A DNA stretch of 64,000 bases from Bernardetiaceae bacterium (lineage in GTDB: Bacteria > Bacteroidota > Bacteroidia > Cytophagales > Thermoflexibacteraceae): the NCBI GenBank assembly GCA_025056255.1, contig JANWVT010000014.1, positions 25,465 to 89,464 of the forward strand, in the 5' to 3' direction. Positions 1 to 8,896 of the stretch are shown piece by piece. Position 1 is the first letter of the stretch. Every line of letters begins with the position of its first letter. Position numbers and translations under genes: made by a program. The notes beneath the pieces were generated by a model that saw only the letters and a list, made by a program, of their open reading frames with translations, was not told the DNA's origin and made no database searches.

Positions 1-1
1 C

Positions 2-307
2 AAGCAAGTGCCTGTTTTTCAAACCAAGTATAAATACGAAATTTACCGCTGGACATTAGACCATACCGCCAAAGCCAGTGGAGCAGATAAGCAGCCCGTG
101 TTTCCGCAAGAAACTCTTCCAAATAACAACTGGCGCGAAGGTAAACGCGGCGAAACCTATACGCTAATATTGCAAGACAAAGATGGAAAACAATACCGCG
201 AGCAAGTAACATTTGAGTTTTGGCAGCAAAAAAACAAAGGCGACCGGCTACAAGCTAAGCACAATGCATTGGGCGGTTTTTATGGCTTGTCGGAAAAAGG
301 CAAGTAA
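2..307 (+). CDS. Hypothetical protein, 5' end outside window
   Basis: The reading frame is open from the first bases, so the listed GTG start at 8 is probably internal and this is the C-terminal part of a longer gene. The visible part is about 101 residues, hydrophilic, beta-rich in appearance, with no membrane segment. It contains a Tyr-rich stretch (KYKYEIYRW) and a later GKRGETYTLILQDKDGK segment. It resembles the soluble C-terminal half of small Bacteroidota proteins that carry N-terminal membrane helices, but that is a memory-based impression. No function can be given. Confidence 0.55.
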   Translation, partial: KQVPVFQTKYKYEIYRWTLDHTAKASGADKQPVFPQETLPNNNWREGKRGETYTLILQDKDGKQYREQVTFEFWQQKNKGDRLQAKHNALGGFYGLSEKGK

Positions 308-397
308 GAGCAGCTGAAAAAACCATAGATAGCCATTTTAACCTTTCGGACTATTTAGTTCATCGTGAAGTTGATTTGCAATGCGCATGCTCAGAGG

Positions 398-431
398 CTT
401 AGGGGGTAGCAAACGCTATCCTTGCCCTAAG
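398..431. terminator. Hairpin between convergent genes
   Basis: CTTAGGG (398-404) pairs with CCCTAAG (425-431), and TAGC (407-410) with GCTA (415-418) around an AAAC loop. It lies between the end of the first gene and the end of lnt, where a shared terminator is expected. No clear T-tract follows on either strand, so this could be a rho-assisted or stabilising structure instead. Confidence 0.35.
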
Positions 432-459
432 GAAAACGCGATTGAAATTTGCTTCACAT

Positions 460-2130
460 TTACACTTTTTTGCGAGCAGCATTCACGCCGCGCACCTTCC
501 GCCTAACAAATGCAGAAAGCACCATAAAGCCAGCCAAAAATACTGCTAAGCGATACAGCGCATCACCAATCCGTGCGTATAGCGTTAGGCTGCTGTTTGC
601 ATAGATGCGCATTTTGGCAGCTCCCATAGTGTTGTAGGGAATACTTTTGACAACTTCACCTCTTTGGTTGATAAAGCCAGAGATGCCTGTGTTAGCGGCT
701 CTTGCAATACTGCGGCGCGTTTCAATAGCGCGTAAACTTGCCAGTGCCAAATGTTGTACGTGCCCGGGCGTATTGCCCCACCAACCATCGTTGGTGATGA
801 TACCAAGAATATGGGCATTCTTTTGCACGTACTCTGTAACAAAATCGCCATAAGCAGACTCGTAGCAAATGATAGGAGCAATACCGATGCTATCGCGGTT
901 AAAAAATACCGTGCGATGTTCTTGCTTTCCTAAGTTACCTACTACACCACCCAAGTTGAGCATAAAACGATTGTCTATCCAGCTAAATAGGCTCGCCAAG
1001 GGGTTCGACTCTACCCCCACAACCAACTTCGACTTATGATAGTATCTGACGATAGTGTCTTCACCCACAAAAACAGCTGTATTAAAAACTTCGTAGCCCA
1101 TTCCGTTGCTTTTTCTAATGGTTGGTCGGTCAGGTAGGCTATCTGCGGGAAAAACAAGGTAAGTATCGGCACCTGTCATCAAGCTCATATGTGGATATTG
1201 GCGCTTAAACTTGCCTACCTCTGAAAGTGGATAATGAGCTGTTAAGGCATGGAAGTTATCTTGCTCCAGAAAAGTTTGATGTAAAGAAGTTTCAGGCCAC
1301 AGCACAAAACTTGTTTGAGGCGAAATCTCTTTCTTACTTAGCTCAATGAAGCGCGCAATCTGCTCTTCGTAAGGAACGTATGTGGTGCCTGTATTGGTCT
1401 GCCCAGTTTTGGCGTTGTAGTCAAATTTTTCAGCGTAACAGTCCAAATTGGGTTGGACCACCACTACTTCTACAGCGGTTCCGCGCTCTTTGTGTTGACG
1501 ATAAACAATAAGTGAGGCAGCCATTGGGGTAAATACAATAATGGCTGCTAACAGGGCGTTGAGCTTCCAAAAGCGAGGCATTTTCCACAGGGCTTCAAAA
1601 ACCATCAGGTTGGCTGCCAGTACCCAAGCTGTACCGCCCGCCACACCTGTGTATTCGTACCACTGCACCCACTCTGGCACAAAACCAAATGCATTTCCTA
1701 GCGTCAGCCAAGGCCATGAAAAGCCCCAGTGATGATGAAAATACTCGAAAGACATCCATAAGGCGAAAAAAAGCAGATACCCAAACTTATCAGCAGATGC
1801 CCTAACAGCCACATGAAATAGGGTAAAAGTACCCGCCATCAAAGCTGCATTAGCTGTAAAAGCAAATATGGCAGCACCAGCAGAGGCATTCCATAACCAC
1901 CAAGTAGCAATAATATTCCAAATAAGGAAAGACAGGTAGCTATACGCAAAACACAACCATGCGGAACGCCGAGTTTGTTTGCTGCGAATGATGTATTCAA
2001 TGGCAAAAAGGGGGGCAAATCCTAAGAAAATGAGCCATACCGTAGCTGCATACCAAGAAAGACCAAGCAGTATCCCAGCAGTGAGCGATAAAATTAGCAA
2101 ATAGCGATGAGTAAGTTGCAGTGGCAACAT
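460..2130 (-). CDS. lnt: Apolipoprotein N-acyltransferase
   Basis: Lnt transfers the third acyl chain onto the N-terminal cysteine of outer-membrane lipoproteins in the inner membrane. The 556-residue protein has the family layout: about seven hydrophobic segments in the first 220 residues, then a nitrilase-like (CN hydrolase) domain facing the periplasm, and a last membrane helix near residues 525-545. The catalytic Glu-Lys-Cys triad is visible as LWPETS (about 282), YHKSKLVVGVE (about 370) and ICYESAYG (about 424). Length is slightly above the usual ~510. A TAnnTTTG box lies just upstream of the ATG. The many lipoproteins encoded in this window (SusD, M48 protease, three tiny lipoproteins) are its expected substrates. 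Confidence 0.93.
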   Translation of the reverse strand: MLPLQLTHRYLLILSLTAGILLGLSWYAATVWLIFLGFAPLFAIEYIIRSKQTRRSAWLCFAYSYLSFLIWNIIATWWLWNASAGAAIFAFTANAALMAGTFTLFHVAVRASADKFGYLLFFALWMSFEYFHHHWGFSWPWLTLGNAFGFVPEWVQWYEYTGVAGGTAWVLAANLMVFEALWKMPRFWKLNALLAAIIVFTPMAASLIVYRQHKERGTAVEVVVVQPNLDCYAEKFDYNAKTGQTNTGTTYVPYEEQIARFIELSKKEISPQTSFVLWPETSLHQTFLEQDNFHALTAHYPLSEVGKFKRQYPHMSLMTGADTYLVFPADSLPDRPTIRKSNGMGYEVFNTAVFVGEDTIVRYYHKSKLVVGVESNPLASLFSWIDNRFMLNLGGVVGNLGKQEHRTVFFNRDSIGIAPIICYESAYGDFVTEYVQKNAHILGIITNDGWWGNTPGHVQHLALASLRAIETRRSIARAANTGISGFINQRGEVVKSIPYNTMGAAKMRIYANSSLTLYARIGDALYRLAVFLAGFMVLSAFVRRKVRGVNAARKKV

Positions 2131-2152
2131 AATTTTTTAAAACAAATCGGCA

Positions 2153-2160
2153 CAAATTTA
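2153..2160 (-). promoter_or_regulatory. Bacteroidota -7 box for lnt
   Basis: The minus strand reads TAAATTTG, an exact match to the Bacteroidota -7 consensus TAnnTTTG, ending 22 bases before the lnt ATG. No clean TTTG -33 element sits about 19 bases upstream, so the call rests on the -7 box alone. Confidence 0.4.
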
Positions 2161-2255
2161 GCCGCTTAATATTTGGTAAAATATATGCTGATTATTGCTT
2201 GTCGGCAATTTGTTTTAATTTAGCTCTCAACAGACCAAACTACCCGAATAGTATT

Positions 2256-3158
2256 ATGACGAATATCCTAAAAATCAGCTTGTTGTGTTTGTTAATGGCA
2301 GCTTGTTTTTATTTTGTACAAACAGCAAGCGCACAGCAACCAAAGAAAAGCAGTACTTCACCAGCCGCAGCTACCCCTAAAAAAGTCGTCGAGTCAGAAC
2401 TTCGGAAACTGACCACTACCTTTGTTGAAACTTATGGCAAATTTACCCAAACCAAAGATAAAGCCGCTGTACTAAAATTTATGTACGAAAAAGTATCAGC
2501 TTCTTTGTTCAACGCTAACATTAGTGGTAAATACCGAGTTTTCAGCGGCGACTATCAAGCATTTGACGAGTATCTGACCAAGCTTGCCAATGCAGAAAAT
2601 TTAAATTTGGTGTATAAACTCACAGGCATTGCTGCTGAATATACCTCCGACGATATTGGTTCGGTTGTCTATACTGCTGACTATCAAATGGAACGCGAAG
2701 GCAGTGTTTGGGAAAAAGGTATTGAACAGGTAACGTTAGTATTTAAAAAATTTGGCAACGATTGGAAAATTGTTTACTACAATACCATCAATATTGAAGA
2801 TGAGAAGTTGCGCGGCGATTGTTTCTGTGAGTTGTTTGAGTCTAAACCGGGCAACTTTGTTGCTAAAACTACTGTTCCCGGCGGCAGAGGGTATAACGAA
2901 GACCTGCAAACTTTTGAATTTTTACAAAAACCCGAAGGAAGGGTCATTCGCTCGGGCAACCAAGTTTACCTATGGGCAGAATCGGGCGAAATATCTTATA
3001 CACCACAACGAGATGCTAAGACTAACCCCACTACCATCTCGCCTGCTGCGATTACCTTGTCTAAGGCAGTTGCAGACAAAGAGCAGGCAATTATGCTCAT
3101 TTTACAAGAAGTGAACTATAAAGAAAGTTGTGCAAATATCAAAATGCGTAGAAAATAA
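2256..3158 (+). CDS. Secreted protein of unknown function (RGxCxCE paralogue 1)
   Basis: I chose the ATG at 2256 rather than the upstream start of the ORF track because it gives a clean signal peptide (MTNILKISLLCLLMAACFYF...SAQ). The mature protein of about 270 residues starts with a helical region and then alternating strands that end in FGNDWKIVYYNTINIED, a pattern typical of NTF2/SnoaL-like folds. It is followed by the motif KLRGDCFCELFESK and a C-terminal beta-rich domain. The next gene encodes a diverged paralogue with the same motif, and the two coding regions overlap by 29 bases, so they are co-expressed. The paired cysteines would be oxidised or metal-binding in the periplasm. Function unknown. 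Confidence 0.75.
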   Translation: MTNILKISLLCLLMAACFYFVQTASAQQPKKSSTSPAAATPKKVVESELRKLTTTFVETYGKFTQTKDKAAVLKFMYEKVSASLFNANISGKYRVFSGDYQAFDEYLTKLANAENLNLVYKLTGIAAEYTSDDIGSVVYTADYQMEREGSVWEKGIEQVTLVFKKFGNDWKIVYYNTINIEDEKLRGDCFCELFESKPGNFVAKTTVPGGRGYNEDLQTFEFLQKPEGRVIRSGNQVYLWAESGEISYTPQRDAKTNPTTISPAAITLSKAVADKEQAIMLILQEVNYKESCANIKMRRK

Positions 3159-4038
3159 TCGGCATTATCATGCAAGCAACAGCCAGATAGAAATATGTAT
3201 TTTCCTTGCTGTTGCTTTTTTATTTTCTGAATGCTTTCCGTTATATGCGCAAAAAGTAGCTACCAACGAGGCTGAGCGCATGGTGCAAATATTTGCCAAT
3301 GCTTACGCCTCGCCCGGCGCCCGAACAGAAGAACAGTTGGCAAAGCTAATAGCTCTTGCCGACCCGGGTCTTAGCTTTGAGTCGGTAGCGGTGGCTATTA
3401 GCGGCAATAAAAAGATGCGCAACGGGGACATTTCTGTTTGGTTGCAATATCTGCGCCGCATGCATCAAGAAGGCAATGCCACAGTCATGCGCTCCTTCAA
3501 AAAAATAGGGGCGTTGTATGTACAACCCAATAACATTTATGCCAACGTTCATTTTGAGTTTACCTACATACAACAGGGCAAAATACTTGTCAAAGGCGAT
3601 GAGCACGTAAGTATTTTGCTCAGAAGAGTAGATGAGACCCAATGGCGTATCATAGATATTCGCTCCATGATGATAGAAACTGAAAAGTTTCGTGGCACGT
3701 GCCTATGTGAAATTTTTACTTCTAAAAGCTCTTCTACTAACAGCGTATCGGCAAAAATTACCATGCCGTCGGGTGGTAACTACCGCGCCTCTACCATTGT
3801 CTTTGAGCTGGTAGAATGCGACCCTCGTCAAAAAACTTATTTGATTCGCATTACTAACTACGAGTTTAAATGGTTAGCCACAGGAGAACTTTATTTGCTC
3901 AAAGACAACAAACAATGCGATAAAAGCGAGGTAGACCCCGAAATGGTCGGCATAGCATTTGACCAAAAAGAAGTTTTTGGCATCATCATCCGCAAGTATT
4001 TGTTCGAGTTTGAATGTGCTCAAATAGCTTTTAAATAA
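3130..4038 (+). CDS. Secreted protein of unknown function (RGxCxCE paralogue 2)
   Basis: This 302-residue ORF begins with GTG inside the preceding gene. There is no later in-frame ATG before the signal peptide (IEICIFLAVAFLFSECFPLYAQ), so either the GTG is used by translational coupling or the N-terminus is slightly damaged. The mature protein matches paralogue 1 in layout: an NTF2-like half ending in TQWRIIDIRSMMIET, then KFRGTCLCEIFTSK, then a beta-rich tail. Identity appears concentrated in the EKxRGxCxCExFxSK block. The pair is best read as a tandem duplication that has diverged. Function unknown. Confidence 0.7.
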   Translation: MQISKCVENNRHYHASNSQIEICIFLAVAFLFSECFPLYAQKVATNEAERMVQIFANAYASPGARTEEQLAKLIALADPGLSFESVAVAISGNKKMRNGDISVWLQYLRRMHQEGNATVMRSFKKIGALYVQPNNIYANVHFEFTYIQQGKILVKGDEHVSILLRRVDETQWRIIDIRSMMIETEKFRGTCLCEIFTSKSSSTNSVSAKITMPSGGNYRASTIVFELVECDPRQKTYLIRITNYEFKWLATGELYLLKDNKQCDKSEVDPEMVGIAFDQKEVFGIIIRKYLFEFECAQIAFK

Positions 4039-4140
4039 AGCACAAGTACTCCCTGCTACTATAAAAAAGTTGCAAATAGCACACACCGCTGCTTGTGAAA
4101 ACACACACAACGATTGCACACCGCCGCCTTATGAACACTC

Positions 4141-4158
4141 TTGCCTGTGAGCAGGCAA
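4141..4158 (+). terminator. Hairpin downstream of the secreted paralogues
   Basis: TTGCCTG (4141-4147) and CAGGCAA (4152-4158) form a perfect 7-bp stem with a TGAG loop, about 100 bases after the second paralogue and before the next operon. No T-run follows, so the terminator role is only inferred from position. The remaining bases of the 276-base gap show nothing convincing. Confidence 0.3.
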
Positions 4159-4314
4159 ACAACAGCGTAGCAAATATTTGCTTTGGGAAGCGTAAAATAA
4201 GTTTGGCAGTTTAACCTTATGCTTGCAATGTTCTTATAAACGCGAAACAATTTTGATTACTCTGCATACATAAGCAATGTTATCTAATTTTGCTGCATCA
4301 ATTTTTGAATCACG

Positions 4315-5454
4315 GTGGAACTAAACGATATTTGGATTGCCACATTGTGGCTGGCAGCAGCCCTCACGTGGCTTCACTTATTATTGCAAGGTGCATGGTT
4401 TTCTAAGTTAGTATTTTTTAAAAATTCTGCTCAACAAAACGTTGTTCCCGAAGGAGTATCGGTAATAGTAGTTGCGCGCAATGAACACGATAATCTGGTT
4501 CATTTGTTGCCTATTTTGTTAGAACAAAACTATCCTACTCGCTACGAGGTAATTGTAGCAGACGACAACTCCACAGACGATACATTTTGGTTGCTAAAAA
4601 CCGCTTCACAAGCCTATGAGCATCTGAAAGTGGTTACTGTTAAATATACGCCGCCGGGCATTCATCCTAAAAAATATGCACTCACCCTTGCTATCAAGGC
4701 GGCTCAGTACGAGCACATCGTGCTAACCGATGCCGACTGCCGCCCGTGCTCTTCTAACTGGCTAACTGCTCTGACAGCACATTTTAACGGCAAACAAATT
4801 GTGTTAGGATATTCACCCTACAAAGAACAAAAAAGTTGGCTCAACCGACTAATTCGTTATGAAACACTCTACACAGGCATGCAATATCTTTCAGCAGCTT
4901 TGTGGGGGCATCCGTACATGGGCGTAGGGCGCAATTTGGCTTACACCAAAACATTGTTTTTGACTAACAAGGGATTCAATAAATTTCAACGAGTTATTGG
5001 TGGCGATGACGATTTATTTATCAACATGGTCGCTAACGCCAACAATACAGCCGTAGCCATTGGCGCACCTACTCTTGTGTATTCTATCCCGAAAACTACA
5101 TGGCGCGCATGGTGGCAACAAAAACGTCGCCATTTGTCAGTGGGGAGATATTACCGTTTGAGCCACCGACTATGGCTGGGAATCAATGTGTTAACAGGTT
5201 TTTTATCGAACGGAATACTTTGGGGGGCATTGGTAACAGCCTTGCTACTGCAACAGTGGTTGCCCGCTGTTATCTTAGCAGCTCTTATTGCAATTCGTTG
5301 GGGTTTCTTAGGAACAATTACCTATATTTGTGCAAAACAACTTGGCGATAGATTTAACATTGCAACATGGCTTTTGTTAGATTTGGCTTACACGATTTAT
5401 TACTTAATGGCGGGTTTGTCTGTAACGGTTAGCAAAAAAGTAGAATGGAAGTGA
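4315..5454 (+). CDS. Membrane-bound family 2 glycosyltransferase
   Basis: The 379-residue protein has one N-terminal membrane helix, a cytosolic GT-A domain and three C-terminal helices, as in processive or semi-processive GT2 enzymes. Visible motifs are VIVADDNSTDDT (nucleotide binding), TDADCRP (DxD metal site), GGDDDLFI (acceptor/catalytic base region) and QKRRHLSVG, which sits where the Q/RxxRW motif is expected. It should transfer a sugar from an activated donor to a lipid or growing glycan; the substrate cannot be told. The start is GTG; no in-frame ATG fits as well. Its 3' end overlaps the sigma factor gene by 10 bases. Confidence 0.85.
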   Translation: MELNDIWIATLWLAAALTWLHLLLQGAWFSKLVFFKNSAQQNVVPEGVSVIVVARNEHDNLVHLLPILLEQNYPTRYEVIVADDNSTDDTFWLLKTASQAYEHLKVVTVKYTPPGIHPKKYALTLAIKAAQYEHIVLTDADCRPCSSNWLTALTAHFNGKQIVLGYSPYKEQKSWLNRLIRYETLYTGMQYLSAALWGHPYMGVGRNLAYTKTLFLTNKGFNKFQRVIGGDDDLFINMVANANNTAVAIGAPTLVYSIPKTTWRAWWQQKRRHLSVGRYYRLSHRLWLGINVLTGFLSNGILWGALVTALLLQQWLPAVILAALIAIRWGFLGTITYICAKQLGDRFNIATWLLLDLAYTIYYLMAGLSVTVSKKVEWK

Positions 5455-6101
5455 ATAATTTTACCAACAGCAGCAATAACGAACAGGAACAGGAACAAGA
5501 TAACGAACGTTTTTTTTCAACCAAGGCACTTGCAGATTTTAAGCTTATCGACCGTGCCATTAGCGGCGACGAGAAGGCTTATGCAGAGTTGATGCGTCGT
5601 TATAAAAAACCTGTTTACCATACGCTGTTGAAAATGGTGCGCAATCCAGACGATGCCGACGACCTCACTATCGAAGCCTTCGCAAAAGCTTTTCGCAACT
5701 TGCCTAAATTTAAAAAAGAATACACTTTCAGTACTTGGCTTTTTCGCATAGCTACCAACAATTGTATCGATTTCATCCGACGCAAACGCTTAGAAACCAC
5801 CAGCATTAATGCTGGCTTTTCTGATGAAAACGGCGACCCAGTAGATATTGATATTCGCGACGAAAACCTCAACCCGCAAGAAAATGCTATCAACTTGCAA
5901 AAAATAGAAATTGTGCGCACTATGGTTACCTTGCTGCCCGATAAGTATCAGCAATTAGTACAGCTGCGCTATTTTGAAGAACTATCTTATGAAGAGATAG
6001 CCCAGCATCTTAACGCACCTTTGGGTACTGTTAAAGCGCAACTGCACCGCGCCAGAGAACTGCTCTACGATATTGCACGCGCTAAAAAAGACATGATTTA
6101 A
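5445..6101 (+). CDS. ECF-type RNA polymerase sigma factor
   Basis: The 218-residue protein has a charged Glu/Gln-rich N-terminal extension (about 20 residues), then region 2 (residues 30-110, with DADDLTIEAFAKAF and STWLFRIATNNCIDFIRR) and region 4 (150-210), whose helix-turn-helix reads SYEEIAQHLNAPLGTVKAQLHRARELL. Regions 1.2 and 3 are absent, which defines group 4 (ECF) sigma factors. Its ATG lies within the end of the glycosyltransferase gene and its TAA overlaps the next ATG (TAATG). No anti-sigma gene is adjacent, so activity may be set by transcription or by a distant partner. Confidence 0.9.
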   Translation: MEVNNFTNSSNNEQEQEQDNERFFSTKALADFKLIDRAISGDEKAYAELMRRYKKPVYHTLLKMVRNPDDADDLTIEAFAKAFRNLPKFKKEYTFSTWLFRIATNNCIDFIRRKRLETTSINAGFSDENGDPVDIDIRDENLNPQENAINLQKIEIVRTMVTLLPDKYQQLVQLRYFEELSYEEIAQHLNAPLGTVKAQLHRARELLYDIARAKKDMI

Positions 6102-7738
6102 TGAGCTTGACAACTACACTAAAATTTTTCCTCACATACATAGCTTTACTATATTTTCACTACCCATTGGCAAGAGCACAACATGCACCCAAACGCGAGT
6201 TTAGGGCAGTGTGGATTGCTACGGTAGCAAACATAGACTGGCCTTCTCTCAAGGGCTTGCCAACCGTTCAACAACAAAAAGAGTTCACCGACTTATTAGA
6301 TTTTCACCGGCGAATAGGCTTGAATGCTGTCATTGTACAGGTGCGCCCTGCCACCGATGCTTTCTATTTTAGTGCACAAGAAATGTGGTCGGAATGGCTC
6401 ACAGGTAAGCAAGGTATCATGCCAGAGCCTTACTACGACCCTTTGCAATTCATGATTGAAGAAACTCATCGGCGCGGCATGGAATTTCATGCTTGGATTA
6501 ATCCCTACCGTGCCCAGTTTGAAGGCGACTCTCTGCGCGTACATCCGCAGCACATTACCCGCCGCAAACCTGAATGGTTTGTAAGCTATGGCAAGTCCAA
6601 AATTTTCAATCCCGGCATTCCAGAAGTGAGGCAATACATCACAGACATTGTAACAGACATTGTGCGCCGCTACGATGTGGATGGCATTCACTTTGACGAT
6701 TATTTTTATCCTTACCAAATTCAAGGACAAGTTTTCAACGACTCGGTTGCCTACAAGCAATACGGAAAAAATTTTAACAAAATAGAAGATTGGAGAAGAG
6801 ACAACGTTAATCGGCTGATTGAAAATATTGCCCTGCAAATTAGGCAAATTAAGCCATATGTTAAATTTGGCATTAGTCCGTTTGGTGTTTGGCGCAACCG
6901 CACACAAGACCCGCGCGGTTCGGCTACGCAAGGTGGACAAACCTGCTACGACCATTTATATGCCGACATCCGACTTTGGTTAGAAAAAGGATGGATTGAC
7001 TACGTGGCACCACAAATTTATTTTAGCATCGAATTTGATAAAGTGCCATACAAAACACTTGTGGACTGGTGGGTGGACAATAGCTTTGGAAGGCATGTGT
7101 ATGTTGGGCATGGCGCCTACAGAGTTGCCCCAGAAGGCAACGACCCCCATTGGGCACATCCTGCACAACTGCCCCGGCAAATTCGCTACAATCGCTCTAA
7201 AAATGGGAAAATACACGGCAGTATTTATTTTAGCTCCAAGTCGTTGTTGCGAAATCCAAATGGCATAGCCGACTCCCTGCACACCATCTTCTACCGACAC
7301 TTAGCTTTGCCACCGCTAATGGCTTGGAAGAAAGGAAGCCCGCCGTTGCCTCCTACAGCACTGGAAGTTTTGCCTTCCAAAAAAGGTGCACTACTTAGTT
7401 GGACACCTCCCGATAACACTACATTGAAAGAAAATGCAGTAAAATACTATGCCATTTATCGCATTAAAGCAGATGAAACATTCGATTTGGAGAATCCTGC
7501 TCAGTTAATAGCTGTTACAGGAACGGAACCATTTTTTATAGATACTTCCTTACCTGCTGATGGTGAATATCGGTATGCTGTAACAGCCCTTTCCCGACTT
7601 TATCATGAAAGCAAAGCTGTTTATTCCGCTCCGATTAAGTTAAAAGCTCCCGGCTCTTGGACTGATTTTATTCAACTTTTACTAAAAATGTACCAACGAA
7701 ACCTCTTAGTACAGTACGACACGCTTAAACAGCCATAA
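6101..7738 (+). CDS. GHL10-family glycoside hydrolase, exported
   Basis: The 545-residue protein begins with a signal peptide (cleavage near LARAQ). Residues about 30-400 form the glycosyl-hydrolase-like 10 domain (PF02638, formerly DUF187), with the hallmark AVWIATVANIDWPS near the N-terminus, HAWINPYRAQ, and DVDGIHFDDYFYPY carrying the probable acidic residues. A fibronectin-III-like domain follows (about 410-500). The E. coli relative DigH (YddW) cleaves peptidoglycan glycan strands lacking stem peptides, so a cell-wall role is a reasonable guess here. It is the last gene of a tightly overlapping GT2-sigma-GHL10 operon. Confidence 0.85.
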   Translation: MSLTTTLKFFLTYIALLYFHYPLARAQHAPKREFRAVWIATVANIDWPSLKGLPTVQQQKEFTDLLDFHRRIGLNAVIVQVRPATDAFYFSAQEMWSEWLTGKQGIMPEPYYDPLQFMIEETHRRGMEFHAWINPYRAQFEGDSLRVHPQHITRRKPEWFVSYGKSKIFNPGIPEVRQYITDIVTDIVRRYDVDGIHFDDYFYPYQIQGQVFNDSVAYKQYGKNFNKIEDWRRDNVNRLIENIALQIRQIKPYVKFGISPFGVWRNRTQDPRGSATQGGQTCYDHLYADIRLWLEKGWIDYVAPQIYFSIEFDKVPYKTLVDWWVDNSFGRHVYVGHGAYRVAPEGNDPHWAHPAQLPRQIRYNRSKNGKIHGSIYFSSKSLLRNPNGIADSLHTIFYRHLALPPLMAWKKGSPPLPPTALEVLPSKKGALLSWTPPDNTTLKENAVKYYAIYRIKADETFDLENPAQLIAVTGTEPFFIDTSLPADGEYRYAVTALSRLYHESKAVYSAPIKLKAPGSWTDFIQLLLKMYQRNLLVQYDTLKQP

Positions 7739-7754
7739 AAGTAGGTTGCTTGCT

Positions 7755-8330
7755 TTACCGAGTCGTGCTGTCATTAAGATTTTTTCGGTTAATGAATCGG
7801 CGAATTTCCTCCACCGACAGGCGGTCGTTCAAGTGAGCTGCATATTTCAATTCGCGGATAATTAATTTTTCGTCTAATAAGAACTCCGCAGGCATGGTGC
7901 TAAAAGATTCGCCATCGGGCATGGCATATACTGGTAAATTGTTGAGCTTAGCTTTGATTGCTGTTTGGATAAAGCTGGTTAGGTGGCTGTAAATGGATTT
8001 GCGCATCGAATCTTCCAGCCCATAGATACCATACCATATTTTCTCGGGGTCAGAAATAATCGGAATAGGGGAGAGCCCTTGGTGAAAAATACTGTTGAGA
8101 ATGGTCTTTTCCTTAGACTCAAAAAAGAAAATCATTTCCAAATTAGACTCGGAAAACTCCTGACTGTATTTTTTTAAGACATGCACCCGCATATTGCAAA
8201 AAGGGCAACCTGTATGCCTGAAAAATGCAATCAATACGCGTTTTCCTTCATAGGAAGCCAAATCAATGAGTCTTCCAAATACGTCCTTCAACTGAAAAAG
8301 AGGAGCAGAAACATTAAGCGAAAGCCGCAT
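7755..8330 (-). CDS. Peroxiredoxin-like (AhpC/TSA) thioredoxin-fold protein
   Basis: A 191-residue thioredoxin-fold protein without a signal peptide. The N-terminal LNVSAPLFQLKDVFGRLIDL and RVLIAFFRHTGCPFCNMRVH match the AhpC/TSA superfamily, with a CPFC dithiol at about residues 42-45 where typical peroxiredoxins have a single peroxidatic Cys after TxxC. It is therefore closer to the peroxiredoxin-like (SelL-related) branch and may act as a thiol reductase rather than a peroxidase. It is transcribed convergently with the GHL10 operon, 16 bases apart. Substrate unknown. Confidence 0.75.
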   Translation of the reverse strand: MRLSLNVSAPLFQLKDVFGRLIDLASYEGKRVLIAFFRHTGCPFCNMRVHVLKKYSQEFSESNLEMIFFFESKEKTILNSIFHQGLSPIPIISDPEKIWYGIYGLEDSMRKSIYSHLTSFIQTAIKAKLNNLPVYAMPDGESFSTMPAEFLLDEKLIIRELKYAAHLNDRLSVEEIRRFINRKNLNDSTTR

Positions 8331-8896
8331 AAACCATGCTTTTGTATGTAACTACGTTTAAAAAATACAAAGGTTTATCTAATCAACCTACGGATGGCAT
8401 ACCTGTGCAAAAGTTGGAGCTCCTGCCACTGTTTGTTTCCGTCCAAATAGGAATAACCTACCCCTGCCACCATTACATCTTTTATGCAGCGTAGGGTAGA
8501 AATGCTGCATGGTGATTTTATTGGACAAGTAGGTTATAAGAGAGCCAGAACATCAGTTATTTTTTATTCGAGCAAGGGAAAAAGGTACATAAAAAAATAG
8601 TTAACTTTGTTAACTTTGTTGTGTTTCGATGCAAATACAGACATGTTGAGGCTTGTATAAAAATGGTTTGGGCGAACAACATAGAAAAAAGGCAATCGGC
8701 TAACAGGTTGGTAAAACGCTAAGTAACTACTTAAAAATGGCAGGATGAACAGGATTGCGATTAGGTAGCCAAAACATAACCTTGCTACACTGTAGTGCAT
8801 GTCTTTATTTGCAAGGGAGGACACGAACAACGGCAATTTTGACTTCATGAATATGCATGGGATGAGTATTTCACAAAATCATATTTTGATCCTTAC
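8331..8896. other. 566-base divergent intergenic region with nested inverted repeats
   Basis: The region separates the divergent peroxiredoxin-like and aldolase genes. At 8441-8537 several arms nest: ATAACCTAC (8453-8461) with GTAGGTTAT (8529-8537), ATGCAGC with GCTGCAT inside it, and GTCCAA (8441-8446) with TTGGAC (8521-8526), which would compete with the outer stem. Further on, TTAACTTTG occurs twice in tandem near 8600-8620; each copy contains a TAnnTTTG match on the plus strand, a possible distant promoter for the aldolase cluster. A 94-residue minus-strand ORF (8564-8848) with one hydrophobic stretch overlaps this area but I do not support it as a gene. Confidence 0.35.

Noticed and set aside
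4059-4250. 63-codon minus-strand ORF in the gap before the GT2 gene
   Set aside because: Non-ATG start, Cys-rich random-looking product, and overlaps a hairpin.
6296-6955. 219-codon minus-strand ORF inside the GHL10 gene
   Set aside because: Shadow of a strongly supported gene on the other strand; protein lacks recognisable features.
8360-8520. Minus-strand open stretch ending LDGNKQWQELQLLHRY…
   Set aside because: It reads protein-like but has a stop shortly upstream, no good start and overlaps the nested inverted repeats; at most a gene remnant.
8564-8848. 94-codon minus-strand ORF with one hydrophobic segment
   Set aside because: AT-rich intergenic sequence, overlaps possible promoter repeats, no family pattern and no supporting neighbour; likely chance.
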